Shown here: positions 35,271 to 46,700 of the stretch, in pieces | Numbering within the stretch: position 1 is the stretch's first letter | Layout of the letters: the number at the start of each line of letters is the position of its first letter | Source of the DNA: Symsagittifera roscoffensis | Lineage: Eukaryota; Xenacoelomorpha; Acoela; Convolutidae | Reading direction: 5' to 3' | Assembly (NCBI RefSeq): GCF_963678635.1 | Contig: NC_087064.1 | Coordinates: forward strand, 2,977,926-3,037,925 | Length of the DNA: 60,000 nt | Made by a program: the position numbers and the translations under genes | The notes under the pieces: generated by a model | What the model saw: the letters and a program-made list of their open reading frames with translations, nothing else | What the model was told of the DNA's origin: nothing | Databases searched by the model: none

Positions 35271-36704
35271 GAGAATTGGTCTGAATAAAAAAACACCTTG
35301 TTCATATACCTTCCTTACAATTTTCAAAAGTCGAAATAAAAAATATCAAGAGGAAAGCGTGTTTTATTTATTTATTTTTTGCTCAAAACGCCAATAACTC
35401 TCAGACCGTACAAAAGTCTCCGTTTTAAACTGGCTGATCGTAATGTCAAAATTGGAGTGAAAAAACAACAGAACAATGAAACTCAGAACATTAAAAGACC
35501 CGTTTCTTGAAATAACTGATAAAATAAAATAATAATATAAGTAGATATTTTTGAAATGAGGTCTTTCACAACTGTCTCATCTGAGCGAAGGTGAGGAAAA
35601 GATTTTCACCATCAAATTAGTAGTTTAAGCGTTCATCAAAAAACAAAGTATCTATTATTGCTAATGACTATTTGCTTCGCAAAATTTTTGAAAAGGTTCA
35701 AAGACTACAGATGTCAACACTACTCAGCTAAAAACCAATACTACCGCGCAAAACAATGAATTATACTTTGATTTTTTAGCAGAGGAGAAATTTCGGCTAA
35801 AATTTGTTTTTGTTTTGAGAGAAACCCTTGTCAAGAACTGGATTGACTTTATAATCAAGTTGATGAAAATTGACTCGAAAATTTTTGGCTCTCCTCAAAC
35901 TTCAGAAAAAAAGTAGCCCAAGTTTCAAACTTCAGAAAAAAAAGGAAAAAAATATGCGTGTAGCTCTGATTGAGGTCTTCCATTGTTAAAAAATGTAGCC
36001 CAAGTTTCGAAACGAAAACACTAGTAAAAAGAAATCAGTATTGTTCAAATTTTGATGAATTCCTTTACTTTGCAAAAATCCCTTGAAATCAATTTTTCAG
36101 GCAAAGATTTCGATTGGTTTCCTACCGTTAAAGTCGGTTTAAATCCATCCTAAAATAATTTACGTATCTAAATGGTCTACCGTAAATTGATTTTTTATAC
36201 ATTATGTTTTCTGTATAAAAGACAGTTTAAATGAACTTCAATCTCAAGTTTGTCAATGCGGGCAAAAAAAAACGAAAAAAAAAACCCGAGGACAAGTTTT
36301 CTCCCTACTTTCAGTGGTCGCAACAATTACCAAAAAGAACACGTATTGGGATTATATTTCATGAGGCATGGTCTTCATATGGTACATCGTTATGATAGAC
36401 AAGCACGATTAGGAATAGGGACCATAACTTTGCCCTTTACAACGAAATAGGATCTTATCAATTACCCCCCGTAGTGCGTAGTAAAGAATTGCTACCCCTA
36501 TACAGAACCAATTGAACGGTTAAGCATATGATAATTTTGTACCTTGCAACGAAACTCCCCTCCTTTTCCAATGGGGGGAGGTGATTGTTAAACAACATTA
36601 AGTATATATTGCATTGCAGTCAAATAAGCGTGACTGTAGATTGAAGTTAGAAAGATTTGTTAAATACTTTTTATCGAGTTATAAGATAGTTATTTCGTTT
36701 GCAG
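35271..36704. other. Host intron, nothing recognised
   Basis: AT-rich intron DNA up to acceptor 'tatttcgtttgcag' of the next exon. The block 'agcccaagtttc.aaac' is repeated near 35915 and 35998. Confidence 0.4.
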
Positions 36705-36848
36705 GCAGAAAGGAGTTTGACATCCTAGTGTCCCATGAGAAGTTCCACTTCTCTCACTTGGACCCCTCGGCCTTCGGAGACATAGACGGGGCGCGAGATG
36801 TACCCGCCATCATCATACGCGCAGTATACGTCGTCACAGACGAGCAGA
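36705..36848 (+). CDS. Host gene exon 6 (144 bp)
   Basis: Acceptor 'cgtttgcag' and donor CAGA|GTACGA. Phase 1 in and phase 1 out, matching exon 5 and the exon at 57877. Encodes GRKEFDILVSHEKFHFSHLD, then PSAFGDIDGARDV, then hydrophobic AIIIRAVYVVTDEQ. Only 228 bp separate it from the retroelement's 5' LTR. Confidence 0.78.
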
Positions 36849-37076
36849 GTACGATATTTTAATTTTTTTGGCCATTTTCCTGTTTAATGCTTTGCTTTCT
36901 CAAACGAGAGTCGACCCCGATTACGAGAAGACCTTGTTTCAGAAACGCATTTTTCATGAAATAAAAAAACTGAGAGACGCATTTGTGTAAAAGACGCCTT
37001 CAGCTACAGGATAAAGTTTTGATATCTCGATATATTTCCAATGTTGTGTGTTTTGGCCTTATAAATTTAGAAGTTA

Positions 37077-37486
37077 TGGAACCTGATCTAAACTATATTT
37101 TATGATTGGATAAATTAGATATTTTACCACTGTAAAGTATTTAATATTAACCAATCATGATCCATCTAACTAACAACCCACTTATTTGTAAGTGCTGAAA
37201 TTACTTGTAATTTCAGCACCAGAGAGATTTGAATTTAACTTAGAAATTAGTTGCCTCTCCAAGAGAACTTCAGCAGCCGCAATAAACCAGTATACCCTAG
37301 ATCTATTGAGCCTAGCAGAGACTAGTTAAACAACCTGAGACTAGATAGTATAAGAGTAAGATTGGGATCGGTATTAGACTAAGAAGTTGCACGAATCTAT
37401 CCGGCCGAAAATAAGATAGCGTGACGAGCAGACGGTGTACCCTATCCGAAATTACTCTATGAGTTAACCACATCGGTTCTAACTCA
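37077..37486 (+). repeat. 5' LTR
   Basis: 410 bp, TG...CA ends. Contains a perfect hairpin, gtgctgaaattac-tt-gtaatttcagcac (37192-37219), and a polyadenylation signal AATAAA at 37281-37286. A TATA-like site is not certain. Identical length to the 3' LTR (56806-57215), seven substitutions apart. Confidence 0.97.
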
Positions 37487-37488
37487 TC

Positions 37489-37506
37489 TGGTGCGACCAT
37501 AAGGCT
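37489..37506 (+). promoter_or_regulatory. Candidate primer-binding site
   Basis: TGGTGCGACCATAAGGCT begins two bases after the LTR. The TGG start pairs with tRNA CCA, as in retroelements. The complementary tRNA would end ...GGTCGCACCA; I cannot assign the amino acid. Confidence 0.7.
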
Positions 37507-38739
37507 CGAATAAGACCCTAATAGCTTAGAATTAACCAAAAATAGATCAGAAATTAGACAAAACATTTTCAAAATGTTATACGACAATAATTTTATCGAA
37601 ATGTCTCTACGACTCAATAGATCAGAGCCGATATTCCGAACGATAATAGAACTACCCGGAATTGGAAGAAGACCTCGAACAAGAGACGACATACGACAAA
37701 GTAGAAACTTACCAAATAGTTTTATGATTGTACGGCAAAAGCCAACACAAACTTATATATTTAGAATCTTATTAGCAATGAATTTAGATTTTCATTTGCA
37801 AACATAAAATTTTGAAGTCAATCTTCATGATCAGTTCAGGCGCTAAACAAAATTATTAATATACAATAACGATTGATAAAAAGATCTCATATCGTTTTCC
37901 TAATTTCTGCAGTCTTATATAAAACATGTTTGAAAAATATTTATTGAAAATAAAAATACAAATTAGTAGCATGACAAAAAATTGTTAGTAATCATAAAAT
38001 CATCTGTTGTCCCAGCTTCATCACCTAAACATAACAACAATCATAAGCTCACTAATATCATTAAAAAACTAAATCTTTTTCTTAAATAAATTTAAACCAA
38101 TTTAAACTTAACTTCACTTAATTTTAAAATCAGATCATCAAGGCTTATCCTTGGATCTTAATTAATTAATTTTCTATTTCACTAAATTTAAAACTTGATC
38201 ATCAAGGCCTATCCTTGGATCAAAAAGAACAATTTTATTCTCCCCCACCCACTTAGCAATTGTCTAACGACCTCAAACATCGATTCACTATCCAACCCTT
38301 CCAAAAAACCCAAGACTAATAGAAATTTTTGAACAAAACTAACCATTCAAATTAGGATAAACAGTTAAGAACTTCGGTTATTCATCCTTCACTTGAACCC
38401 CCCTCTTACCAGACCCAGGATAAATCTTAGACTTAGTAAGTTTAAAATAGTATCTAACGAACTACTCGCGTTCTAATTTTACCTGAACCTTGTGGATCGA
38501 TTTACTATTCTCCAACCCTTGAACACAATCACTACCCCTAAGTAAGATTAGGTAAGTTAACACCTTAGCTTATACTAGCCACGAGAAAGTAAAAAATCAT
38601 TCTTCGGAATTGATATACTTTTCTCTCCAACCCTGAACAAATAGACCCAGGTTAAGCTAACCAAAAAAATCGTAAGGACTAACAGTTTAAGAAAGTAGAA
38701 ATCATCTAACAACCTTTTGCATCTCTCATTCTAAACCTT
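37507..38739 (+). promoter_or_regulatory. Long structured leader with splice donors
   Basis: About 1.2 kb without a long sense ORF. Two near-identical 25-nt hairpins, gatcatcaaggcttatccttggatc, lie at 38133-38157 and 38197-38221. Units with 'tctaacga' plus 'atcgattta.tattctccaaccctt' recur at about 38263-38300, 38453-38520 and, more weakly, 38606-38634 with 38705. Good splice donors occur, the best being AG|GTAAGT at 38550-38557. These suit packaging or translation elements and a donor for spliced env mRNA, which is inference. Confidence 0.6.
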
Positions 38740-39207
38740 ATGTCATTCAAAAATCTAGGAAATAAACAAACAATCGTTTTACACAACTGTGAAATAGATA
38801 ACAAAAAATATGATCTTGTAATCACACCTCATACACAAACAGTTGGATATATTAGAACAAAACGACAAACAATAAAAAGAAAAATAATAAACAAACAAAG
38901 ACAAATCACACGAAAAAGATTTTCCAAAAATAGAAACGCATTTTCAGAATCAGAAGCCAGCAATTTAGACGAACTTTGTAAATTAAAAGAATCAATTGAT
39001 AAAAATTGTCCCATTCACGATCAATTATATTTTTTCGATTCAGAAACAACTTCAAATTCATCAAAAAGAGGAAAAAGAAGAATAAAGAAGCAATATAAAC
39101 ACAAACCAGTACACTTGTATAATTGGAATCAACCAATTAGACACATCGATAGTTACATATTAACAGTCATTAAACGAAAAAATGAGCCACAGTCACACTC
39201 AAAGTGA
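38740..39207 (+). CDS. 155-aa basic ORF upstream of gag
   Basis: Begins at the first ATG with a long frame after the leader. Residues 60-70 and 125-135 are strongly basic (RTKRQTIKRK and KRGKRRIKKQ), giving RNA- or nucleus-targeting character. It overlaps the Gag ORF by 26 nt in another frame. No recognised domain. It could be a separate regulatory protein or an N-terminal Gag part joined by frameshifting, or in intact relatives by continuous reading. The complete absence of stops over 155 codons in a damaged element argues it is, or recently was, coding. Confidence 0.6.
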   Translation: MSFKNLGNKQTIVLHNCEIDNKKYDLVITPHTQTVGYIRTKRQTIKRKIINKQRQITRKRFSKNRNAFSESEASNLDELCKLKESIDKNCPIHDQLYFFDSETTSNSSKRGKRRIKKQYKHKPVHLYNWNQPIRHIDSYILTVIKRKNEPQSHSK

Positions 39208-42200
39208 CGATAGTCCAGATGACGACGATATTTACCCCTTCCTCGTAGATGAACCCGATAATAGAGGACAGCATGACTTTTGCAAGAATTTACTCCTAAT
39301 TTTGTTTGAAACCGGAATCAGCCCATGCAAAACAGAATTCCTAGATGTAAAAATCAAAAGACAAATTATAGAACATTATCTGAAAGATATATGTAATTTA
39401 ACACAACAATACGGAATCTACACTATAGAATTCAGTACACCAAATCCGAATCACCGGAAATATGTAATTCAAACAGACGATCTTGACTTAAAATTTTCAA
39501 AAGTATTCTTAGAATATATTAAAAGCGTACAATATCATAACTCACAAAGAGCAAACTCCATATTTACTAACGAAGTTTTTGCAATAAAATATAGTTATAT
39601 TTCAATATTAGAAAAAACAGAAATTCCAAATATCTCACCAACTGAGACATCCAAACATACAAAAGTACGACATGAAATCACACTATTTTCAACTTTCCTA
39701 CATATAATTAAAGAAAATTTCACTAAAGACGAAGTTTCACAACATACAAAACATGACTTACAAAAAATTTTGGCATGGTTTACAATAGATTATTTCACAC
39801 ATAATATAGATTTAATTTCGCAAGCAAGAAAAAATTTCAGACCTCAAAATTCAAACGATGATAGCGCCATCACAGAACAGTCAGACTACGTTTGGGACCC
39901 CGAATGGTCTCATCATGCATTTATAAATATCCCACAAACAATCTCAAGTCAAGCAATAAGTACAATATCTTATCAAAGAGATTATGTAAGAGTAGTACCA
40001 TTAACCATTGATGCAACACCATTAAACTACAATACATTTTTACCTGATACGCGAAATAACAGTTTAAATTCGACCGTCATACACAATGAAAACCTTAATG
40101 GAACTAGGAATCTTACACAACAAGATATTCAAACACCATCACACTTCATAAATGAAGAAATCGTCCAAACAACAACAACTACAACAACAAAGTATTTCAC
40201 CTATACGTCCAAATTTAACAACACCAAAAATACAAACACTTCACTAGCACAAGTAACCTTACAATCAACCGTTAAACCTTCGGTTGCTCCAAAATATTCA
40301 CAAATGGACTATCAAACATTTAGACCTATGACAGTACCGTCAAAAACACGAAGAACGTTCACAAGAAACACTTTTGCAGAACACAATTATAATTACGCAC
40401 ATTCATCAATAACAAACTATCCCTCACGAAAAAATAATAATAATCAGATAAGATCTCGATATTGGGATAACCCAATGACAACAACCAACTCAGTAAATTT
40501 TCAAACTAATTCACATCCTCCACAGGATCGTAGTGAAAATTACCCATTCTTTCAGCAAAATAAAAATAAAAAGCAAGCACCTCATCATACGGATTACTTA
40601 TCCTCTGATGATGATTATTTACAACCAGATATATTTGCACCATATACTCAAGAATATCGCGGACAAGGAGTGCAAAAACCATATACATATCATAGAATTT
40701 TTTCTCCACATCCAACAGATACACAAAATCAACAACCAATACAAATGCAAAACCCAACTAATAAACAATCTTTTCAACCAATTCAGCCACAAAACCCAAT
40801 GATCACACACTCGTATCAACCAACTCAAATGCAAAGTGAAATACCACTCCCATATTACCTTCAACAACACGAAATAACAAAAAATCAACTTTCAATTTTT
40901 TCACAATTGCCAAATGCCGCAGAATCACTACAAATGACAATGAATCCATACCTTATGGGTGGATCATCAATAACATCAAATAAACCATTAATGGTATTCA
41001 CAGGAACAGACCCTGAATATTCTGTAGAAGATTATTTAAATGCAGTTACAGCAAATTTAATTTTAAATATAGGACCTGAACCAATTAATACACCACTATA
41101 TCAAAATTGGATACATCGACGCACAGCGTTGATACAAACAACCTTAGATGGCGCAGCCCAAAAATGGTTTTCAGTATTACCTATAGAAATAAAATCAAAT
41201 TGGAAAAGATTTACACAAGAATTTTCAAAAATGTTTGACTCCGAAAGAAATAAACAACACCAAAGAGTTTTATGTAATGAAATTCGCAGATTACCAAATG
41301 AAACCATCAAACAATTAGCAGTACGTATCGAAACACAAGTTCGAAAAGCATATTCATTAAATACACATGACTACAAAAACACAAAAATGACAGAAATTTT
41401 AATGATGACCTTAACACCTCAATTAAGAAAAATAGCAATAGAAAAGAGAGCATCACATCCTTCCTCAATTCGAGAGCCCGATCTAGATTTTCGAAAACTA
41501 GTAGACAAACTAGAGCAAACGGAAATCACAATGAAACTTGAAGAAACAGAAAATCTGAAATTACAATATGTTAATCGAATCGAAACAAACACCACAAATA
41601 TCAATAACATACAGGAATCAGATACAGACCTCGTTGAAAAAATCACTGAAATACTAAATATTTATGAAAAACACCCAAACTTTAAAGGCAAACCATCTTT
41701 CAAAAAATGGTGTAATTATTGCCGACGATACGGACATAGTATTTCTGAATGTCGACAAAAACAACAGGATAACCAAAACAAACCTCAAAAATATAAAGAA
41801 CCAAATAAATCATTCTATCAATATATGAAGAAAGATCAAAATCTACCAAACAAAAATGTATACAGCAACAACAGTTCAGGAAAACCACTTCCGAACAACA
41901 CCAGTTACACGAGAAATCAATCACCATATAACTCAAGTTATAGAGGAAGATCACCAGAACGAAGAAATACACAGAATTCTTCACAAAGTCATTATAATCG
42001 ACCAAATAGTCGAGATAACTACTCCAGATCAAATTCAAATACAACACAATTTGTTTCTGGATCCAATTTTCAATCCAACATACGAAATAAATACTATCCA
42101 AACAATCAATCACGAAACTCATCATATAATAGAAATAGAAACTATTCAAATAGTCGAAATAGAAGTTATTCGAACAACCGAAATCAAAATTACCCGAACA

Positions 42201-42718
42201 ATCGATCAAGAAATAACTCATATAACAGATCAAACTATCACAGATCAAATCATTATAATAATTCTAAACATCGCTCCAGAAGTAGTACACCCAAACATCA
42301 AAGACATATTAATCAAGTACAATCAAATGAAGAAACAACATCAGACCCCCCAGGTATTGACGACACAGGAAATAACGAACTACAACTAAATCAAATAAAC
42401 TGTGAATCATCAGACACAGAAAGTGATACAGAAAACACTATCTCCATAAATATGATAGCAGTCGAAAACGACTACGAACCTATTATATATGAACAACCTT
42501 TTTCATCACATATATATGAAAATCAATTGGAACTCCTTCACAATTATTATATTGAACCCATCCATACTACACAAATGGCACAAGAAACTAACGAAATTAA
42601 TACTGTAAATAAACCCAATGAAAATGACAAAACAAAATGCTTGAATACAAATCACATCTACCAAAATGTACAAAAAAACAACCCAAAGAAAAAATTTGGA
42701 CAATACCATTTCTTTTAG
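39182..42718 (+). CDS. gag: Gag polyprotein, 1178 aa
   Basis: Structural polyprotein. Residues 1-240 are a folded-looking, unrecognised region; 240-590 are Gln/Asn/Thr/Pro-rich. About 600-790 is a retrotransposon-type capsid region, starting FTGTDPEYSVEDYL and containing QKWFSVLP and FSKMFDSERN. A CCHC zinc knuckle follows at C844-x2-C847-x4-H852-x4-C857. Residues 860-1080 are Asn/Ser/Arg/Tyr-rich, an RNA-binding-like tail. At about 1178 residues it is two to three times the usual Gag, mostly through the N-terminal 600 residues. The ORF is uninterrupted. The start chosen overlaps the preceding ORF in an AAAATGAG context. Confidence 0.9.
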   Translation: MSHSHTQSDDSPDDDDIYPFLVDEPDNRGQHDFCKNLLLILFETGISPCKTEFLDVKIKRQIIEHYLKDICNLTQQYGIYTIEFSTPNPNHRKYVIQTDDLDLKFSKVFLEYIKSVQYHNSQRANSIFTNEVFAIKYSYISILEKTEIPNISPTETSKHTKVRHEITLFSTFLHIIKENFTKDEVSQHTKHDLQKILAWFTIDYFTHNIDLISQARKNFRPQNSNDDSAITEQSDYVWDPEWSHHAFINIPQTISSQAISTISYQRDYVRVVPLTIDATPLNYNTFLPDTRNNSLNSTVIHNENLNGTRNLTQQDIQTPSHFINEEIVQTTTTTTTKYFTYTSKFNNTKNTNTSLAQVTLQSTVKPSVAPKYSQMDYQTFRPMTVPSKTRRTFTRNTFAEHNYNYAHSSITNYPSRKNNNNQIRSRYWDNPMTTTNSVNFQTNSHPPQDRSENYPFFQQNKNKKQAPHHTDYLSSDDDYLQPDIFAPYTQEYRGQGVQKPYTYHRIFSPHPTDTQNQQPIQMQNPTNKQSFQPIQPQNPMITHSYQPTQMQSEIPLPYYLQQHEITKNQLSIFSQLPNAAESLQMTMNPYLMGGSSITSNKPLMVFTGTDPEYSVEDYLNAVTANLILNIGPEPINTPLYQNWIHRRTALIQTTLDGAAQKWFSVLPIEIKSNWKRFTQEFSKMFDSERNKQHQRVLCNEIRRLPNETIKQLAVRIETQVRKAYSLNTHDYKNTKMTEILMMTLTPQLRKIAIEKRASHPSSIREPDLDFRKLVDKLEQTEITMKLEETENLKLQYVNRIETNTTNINNIQESDTDLVEKITEILNIYEKHPNFKGKPSFKKWCNYCRRYGHSISECRQKQQDNQNKPQKYKEPNKSFYQYMKKDQNLPNKNVYSNNSSGKPLPNNTSYTRNQSPYNSSYRGRSPERRNTQNSSQSHYNRPNSRDNYSRSNSNTTQFVSGSNFQSNIRNKYYPNNQSRNSSYNRNRNYSNSRNRSYSNNRNQNYPNNRSRNNSYNRSNYHRSNHYNNSKHRSRSSTPKHQRHINQVQSNEETTSDPPGIDDTGNNELQLNQINCESSDTESDTENTISINMIAVENDYEPIIYEQPFSSHIYENQLELLHNYYIEPIHTTQMAQETNEINTVNKPNENDKTKCLNTNHIYQNVQKNNPKKKFGQYHFF

Positions 42719-43296
42719 AAGGTCCAAGAAACAAAGAATTTCAACCACCAGATCTTGAAATTGATTTTTTAATTGATTCAGGAGCAGAATCAAACATAAT
42801 AAACATTCCCACATGGAATGAAATCAAAACATTACACCCAAATTTAACGCCTCTTGCAACCTCCAGTAAACTAGCAACAGCACAAGGATCAACATTAGTA
42901 AACTATGGAAAAGTTCAATTATTTTGTCTCCCCACAAGAACAACGGAGCAAAATAAAATTTTAAACAAGCCATTTAAAAAAATATTTCATATCACTGATA
43001 TTAAACACAATATCATTGGAATACCATTTATCTCGAAATATATACCAACAATCAACATCTTGAACAGTAAAATGCTAATCAAAGATAAGTACACAAAAAT
43101 AAAAAATACAGCCCTAACATTTTTTCAAAGATTAAATAATCAACCACCATTCTTTTCAAAATTTTATCCAATTTATAACCAACAACGGAAACACCTGAAA
43201 CCACTATCAGGAAAATTATATAACTTTTCAATAAAACAAGTTCACCAATATGATAAAAATCAAAATAAACAACAAACTCTTTATGTCAGACTTTGA
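42637..43296 (+). CDS. pro: Protease (retropepsin) segment
   Basis: Reads in the -1 frame relative to gag and overlaps its last 82 nt, so expression is probably by -1 frameshifting at the heptamer 42673-42679 rather than from the ORF's first ATG. The aspartic protease motif is FLIDSGAESNII (catalytic D47 of this ORF, DSGA), followed by a region with a second Ile/Gly-rich flap-like stretch (HNIIGIPFI). Cuts the Gag-Pol polyprotein. Its end overlaps the next pol ORF (43250), which lies in a different frame. Confidence 0.88.
   Translation: MLEYKSHLPKCTKKQPKEKIWTIPFLLEGPRNKEFQPPDLEIDFLIDSGAESNIINIPTWNEIKTLHPNLTPLATSSKLATAQGSTLVNYGKVQLFCLPTRTTEQNKILNKPFKKIFHITDIKHNIIGIPFISKYIPTINILNSKMLIKDKYTKIKNTALTFFQRLNNQPPFFSKFYPIYNQQRKHLKPLSGKLYNFSIKQVHQYDKNQNKQQTLYVRL
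42673..42679 (+). promoter_or_regulatory. -1 ribosomal frameshift heptamer
   Basis: A AAA AAC in the gag frame (codons CAA AAA AAC), a canonical X XXY YYZ slippery site, 37 nt before the Gag stop. Slipping -1 leads directly into the protease frame. I do not see a strong stem or pseudoknot just downstream by eye. Confidence 0.75.
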
Positions 43297-43726
43297 ATTC
43301 AAACCTATCCATAAGTTTTTCAAAATCACAATTTCATCCATCAAATATTTGAAAAAAACGAATTCAGACATCATTTCGTTACATGTATACAACAAAACAC
43401 CGTATCAAGTAACATTACCCTTAGGACTTTTAGGATATTGCGAAACCAACGCTACAATATCACCAATGCATGAAAAAGCATACCGCGTAAATAATATACT
43501 CCAATTATTAGATATTTGTCAATCCACAATTCTTAACGAAGAACTATCCATAAATATTATAATAAGTAATGAAAAAAGAAATACAGATTATTTCACAAAA
43601 ACCCCATATTTCAAACCTACATTCAACATAAATAACTATACAGAGGATCAACAGAAATTTTTAACAATGTTTAACTTCCAACATTCACAAAAAACACAAG
43701 ACGAATTTGATAAGTTAGCCAAATAG
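43250..43726 (+). CDS. pol: Pol, PR-RT connecting segment
   Basis: 158 residues in the same frame as the RT ORF that follows. Contains a segment like the conserved pre-RT 'LP.GLLGY.E' block (LPLGLLGYCETNATISPMHE). It ends at a single TAG (43724-43726), after which the same frame stays open into RT with typical pre-RT sequence including KVPIHLHDKVNRLLDILE. The TAG is thus a nonsense change or a readthrough site. The frame differs by +1 from the protease ORF it overlaps (43250-43296). Confidence 0.75.
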   Translation: MIKIKINNKLFMSDFEFKPIHKFFKITISSIKYLKKTNSDIISLHVYNKTPYQVTLPLGLLGYCETNATISPMHEKAYRVNNILQLLDICQSTILNEELSINIIISNEKRNTDYFTKTPYFKPTFNINNYTEDQQKFLTMFNFQHSQKTQDEFDKLAK

Positions 43727-46700
43727 CTAATAAAATATTCATCAGTCTATGCAACATCCAAAATCGATGTTGGCAAAATCAGTTCATCACTACATCTCCC
43801 GTTAAAACCTGACGCAGTTTTCAAAAAACAAAGAGCAAGTAAAGTACCAATTCATTTACACGATAAAGTGAACAGATTACTCGATATTTTAGAGCAATAC
43901 AAAAATATCTCACCGGTAAACAAAGAAGAACAACCAAAAGCTAACACATTTATTAACCCTGTTATCATCTTAGCAAAAGGAGAATCATTGAAAATAGTTT
44001 TAGACGCTAGATATCTTAATTCACTAATAGACGAATCAAAATGCAATTGGCCTATTGAACCATTACAAGTTATTTTAACAAAAATAAACGGAAAATACTT
44101 TACAACCGCAGATATGAATAGTGCATACAATCAAATGCCACTAGATGAACAATCACGACGTTTAACACAATTTGTTATTGGAAATCAACAATATGAATTC
44201 AACCGCCTATTCTATGGAATATCCATAGGACCAGCAGCATTTTCAGCTTTTATGAGCAAAATTTTTAGACCACTAATACTCAAGAAAAACGCAATCACCT
44301 ATTTAGACGATGTTTTTATGCAATCACAAACAAAAGAAGAAATGTTTACAGTTCTAGAACACTATCACAAAATATTTCAGAACGAAAATCTGAAGGCGGC
44401 CCCCGATAAGTCTTACTTCTTTTTAACACGAGTTAAATTTTTAGGACATAATATAGAAAGAAAGACTCCATTAAAATTACGCATTGATGCTATTCAAAAA
44501 CTTCAACCACCAACAAACAAAAAGAAAATCCAAGAATTCCTTGGAATGTTGAATTTTCTAAGCAATTACGTTTATAAAATGCAATTATATTTAAGACCAT
44601 TCTATAATATCCTCAGACAACAAAATAATTTTGAATGGAATACAGAACATCAAACACGATTTGAAGAAATTAAAAAACTCCTAACTGAAAAAATTTCAAA
44701 TACAATTCCAGATCCAAATCAACCATTCTATGCAATGTGCGATGCTTCAAATTTTGGCATCGGCACAGCATTATTACAATCACACAATGGTACAAATAAA
44801 ATGAACCTTGTATCAGCAAATTCTCGATTATTCACTCAAGCAGAGCTACGACTCTCAACTTTAATGAGAGAATGTACAGCTATAATTTATACACTTATAG
44901 AATATGAATTTTTGATATTTGGATCAAAACATCCAACAGTTCTATTCACAGATCACAAACCAATCATTTTTCTCTTTACACAAAAGTCAAACCCAAATCA
45001 CCGAGTTTATAGATTTCAATTAATTCTAATGAAATTTCCAAACTTACATATAGTTTGGACAGCAGGAAAAAATCTTGCTTTACCAGATACATTAAGTCGA
45101 AATACACCACCTGAATTACTTACACGAAAAACTACAGTTGAAATACCCAAGAATATAAAATTTTACCTTGCAGAAAACGAAACATCACCCCGACTAGAAT
45201 GCAAATATGCAGTAAAAACTGACATTGAACAATCACAGATAAATAACCTACAACACTTCCCACTTTACTTAGATTGCCAAAATAACCACTACGAAGTTGA
45301 TCTACTTGGAACATCAACTTTCAAACCAATTCCATACTCACAATGGATAAAAAATAACACCCAACAAAAAAGAGTAAAACAACACTCGCATAAAAAAGAC
45401 CTTTTTCCGTTAATTGAAAAAGAAAATCTAACTGATAAAATAAATTTATCAGGACCACAAACAGATGATTCAAAATACACAATAAATCAAGTTTTTGACC
45501 TCCATGACCCACTTGACACAATTCCTTTATCTAAATTAGAAATTGAAAATATTTTTCTCCCTCCAACAGATAAAATTAAAATTGAAATCTTGAAACAATA
45601 TCAAAATCTTGACCCAGTAATTAGACAACTAAAATCATGGCACAAATACAAAACTAAGCCCGTAAAAGCAGATACCACAATTTTAGGAAATAAAACACTC
45701 CTCCGATATTTTCGAAAATTTAATAATACAACAATTAATGAAAACACAGACCTTCTAGAATACAAATTAAATGAATCTACAGTTCCCTGTCTCCCTTTAA
45801 GTATGATTCTCATAGCTTTTAACATTTCACATACACAAAACATTAAAGGACACTCTGGATCAGAGAAAATATATTCAAATTTTATACAAAATTTCTATTT
45901 CCCAAATGCACCTATTTGGATAAAAGTACTATGCAATGATTGTATAGTATGTCAGCTAAATAAACCTTATCCAAATCAAAAACAAATAGCACAAAAACAA
46001 GATTTTAAAGGACAAAGTTCATACTTTAACCATCGTATTTCATTTGATACAAAAGGACCAATTTCACCATCATCTGAAGGAAACTCCTACATTATGGTAA
46101 TTGTTGACGCATTTACACATTATGTAGCACTTAACCCAGTACCACATTGTAACGCTTATTACGCTTACACAACACTTTATGAACACTGGATAGCCAAGTT
46201 CGGACTACCCGAAATTTTAGTTACAGACAACGGTACAGAATTCATAAATAATGAAATCATCACACTATGTCATTTATATAACATTAAACACAAACCAAGT
46301 ACATCTCATGCACCTTGGACAAACGGCTTAGTCGAAGGTATGAACCGTTCACTACAAGAATATCTTAGATGTATCATCAATGGAAATGATACAAGATACA
46401 CCGAATGGTCAACAGATGTAAAATTATTTCCCTTAGCATATAATTCACAAATTACGACAACTCTAGGAATGTCACCATATGAAATGGTTTTTAATCAAAA
46501 GCCACGCAAACCAATTATGTTTATAGCAAACTCTCATAAAAATGCACAAAGTCATTGTCAACCGAATAAAGACTCAATTTGTTATAACCTACCTTTACAC
46601 ACACATGATGAAGATCATTTTCATCACCCACAAATTCTTAAATTAGCCTGCGGTACACACACCGAATGGATTTTAAATAGAGATAAAAAACACAATGAAA

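Noticed and set aside
37312-37692. 126-codon minus-strand ORF across the 5' LTR and leader
   Set aside because: Spans the LTR-PBS boundary, and the 3' LTR copy does not continue it. No support as a gene.
41700-42248. 182-codon minus-strand ORF
   Set aside because: It is the reverse complement of the Asn/Ser/Arg-rich Gag tail. The low-complexity A-rich sense strand leaves the opposite strand without stops.
41856-42389. 177-codon plus-strand ORF inside gag
   Set aside because: Alternate frame of the same low-complexity Gag tail; Ile/Thr/Gln-rich with no domain, so treated as a shadow.
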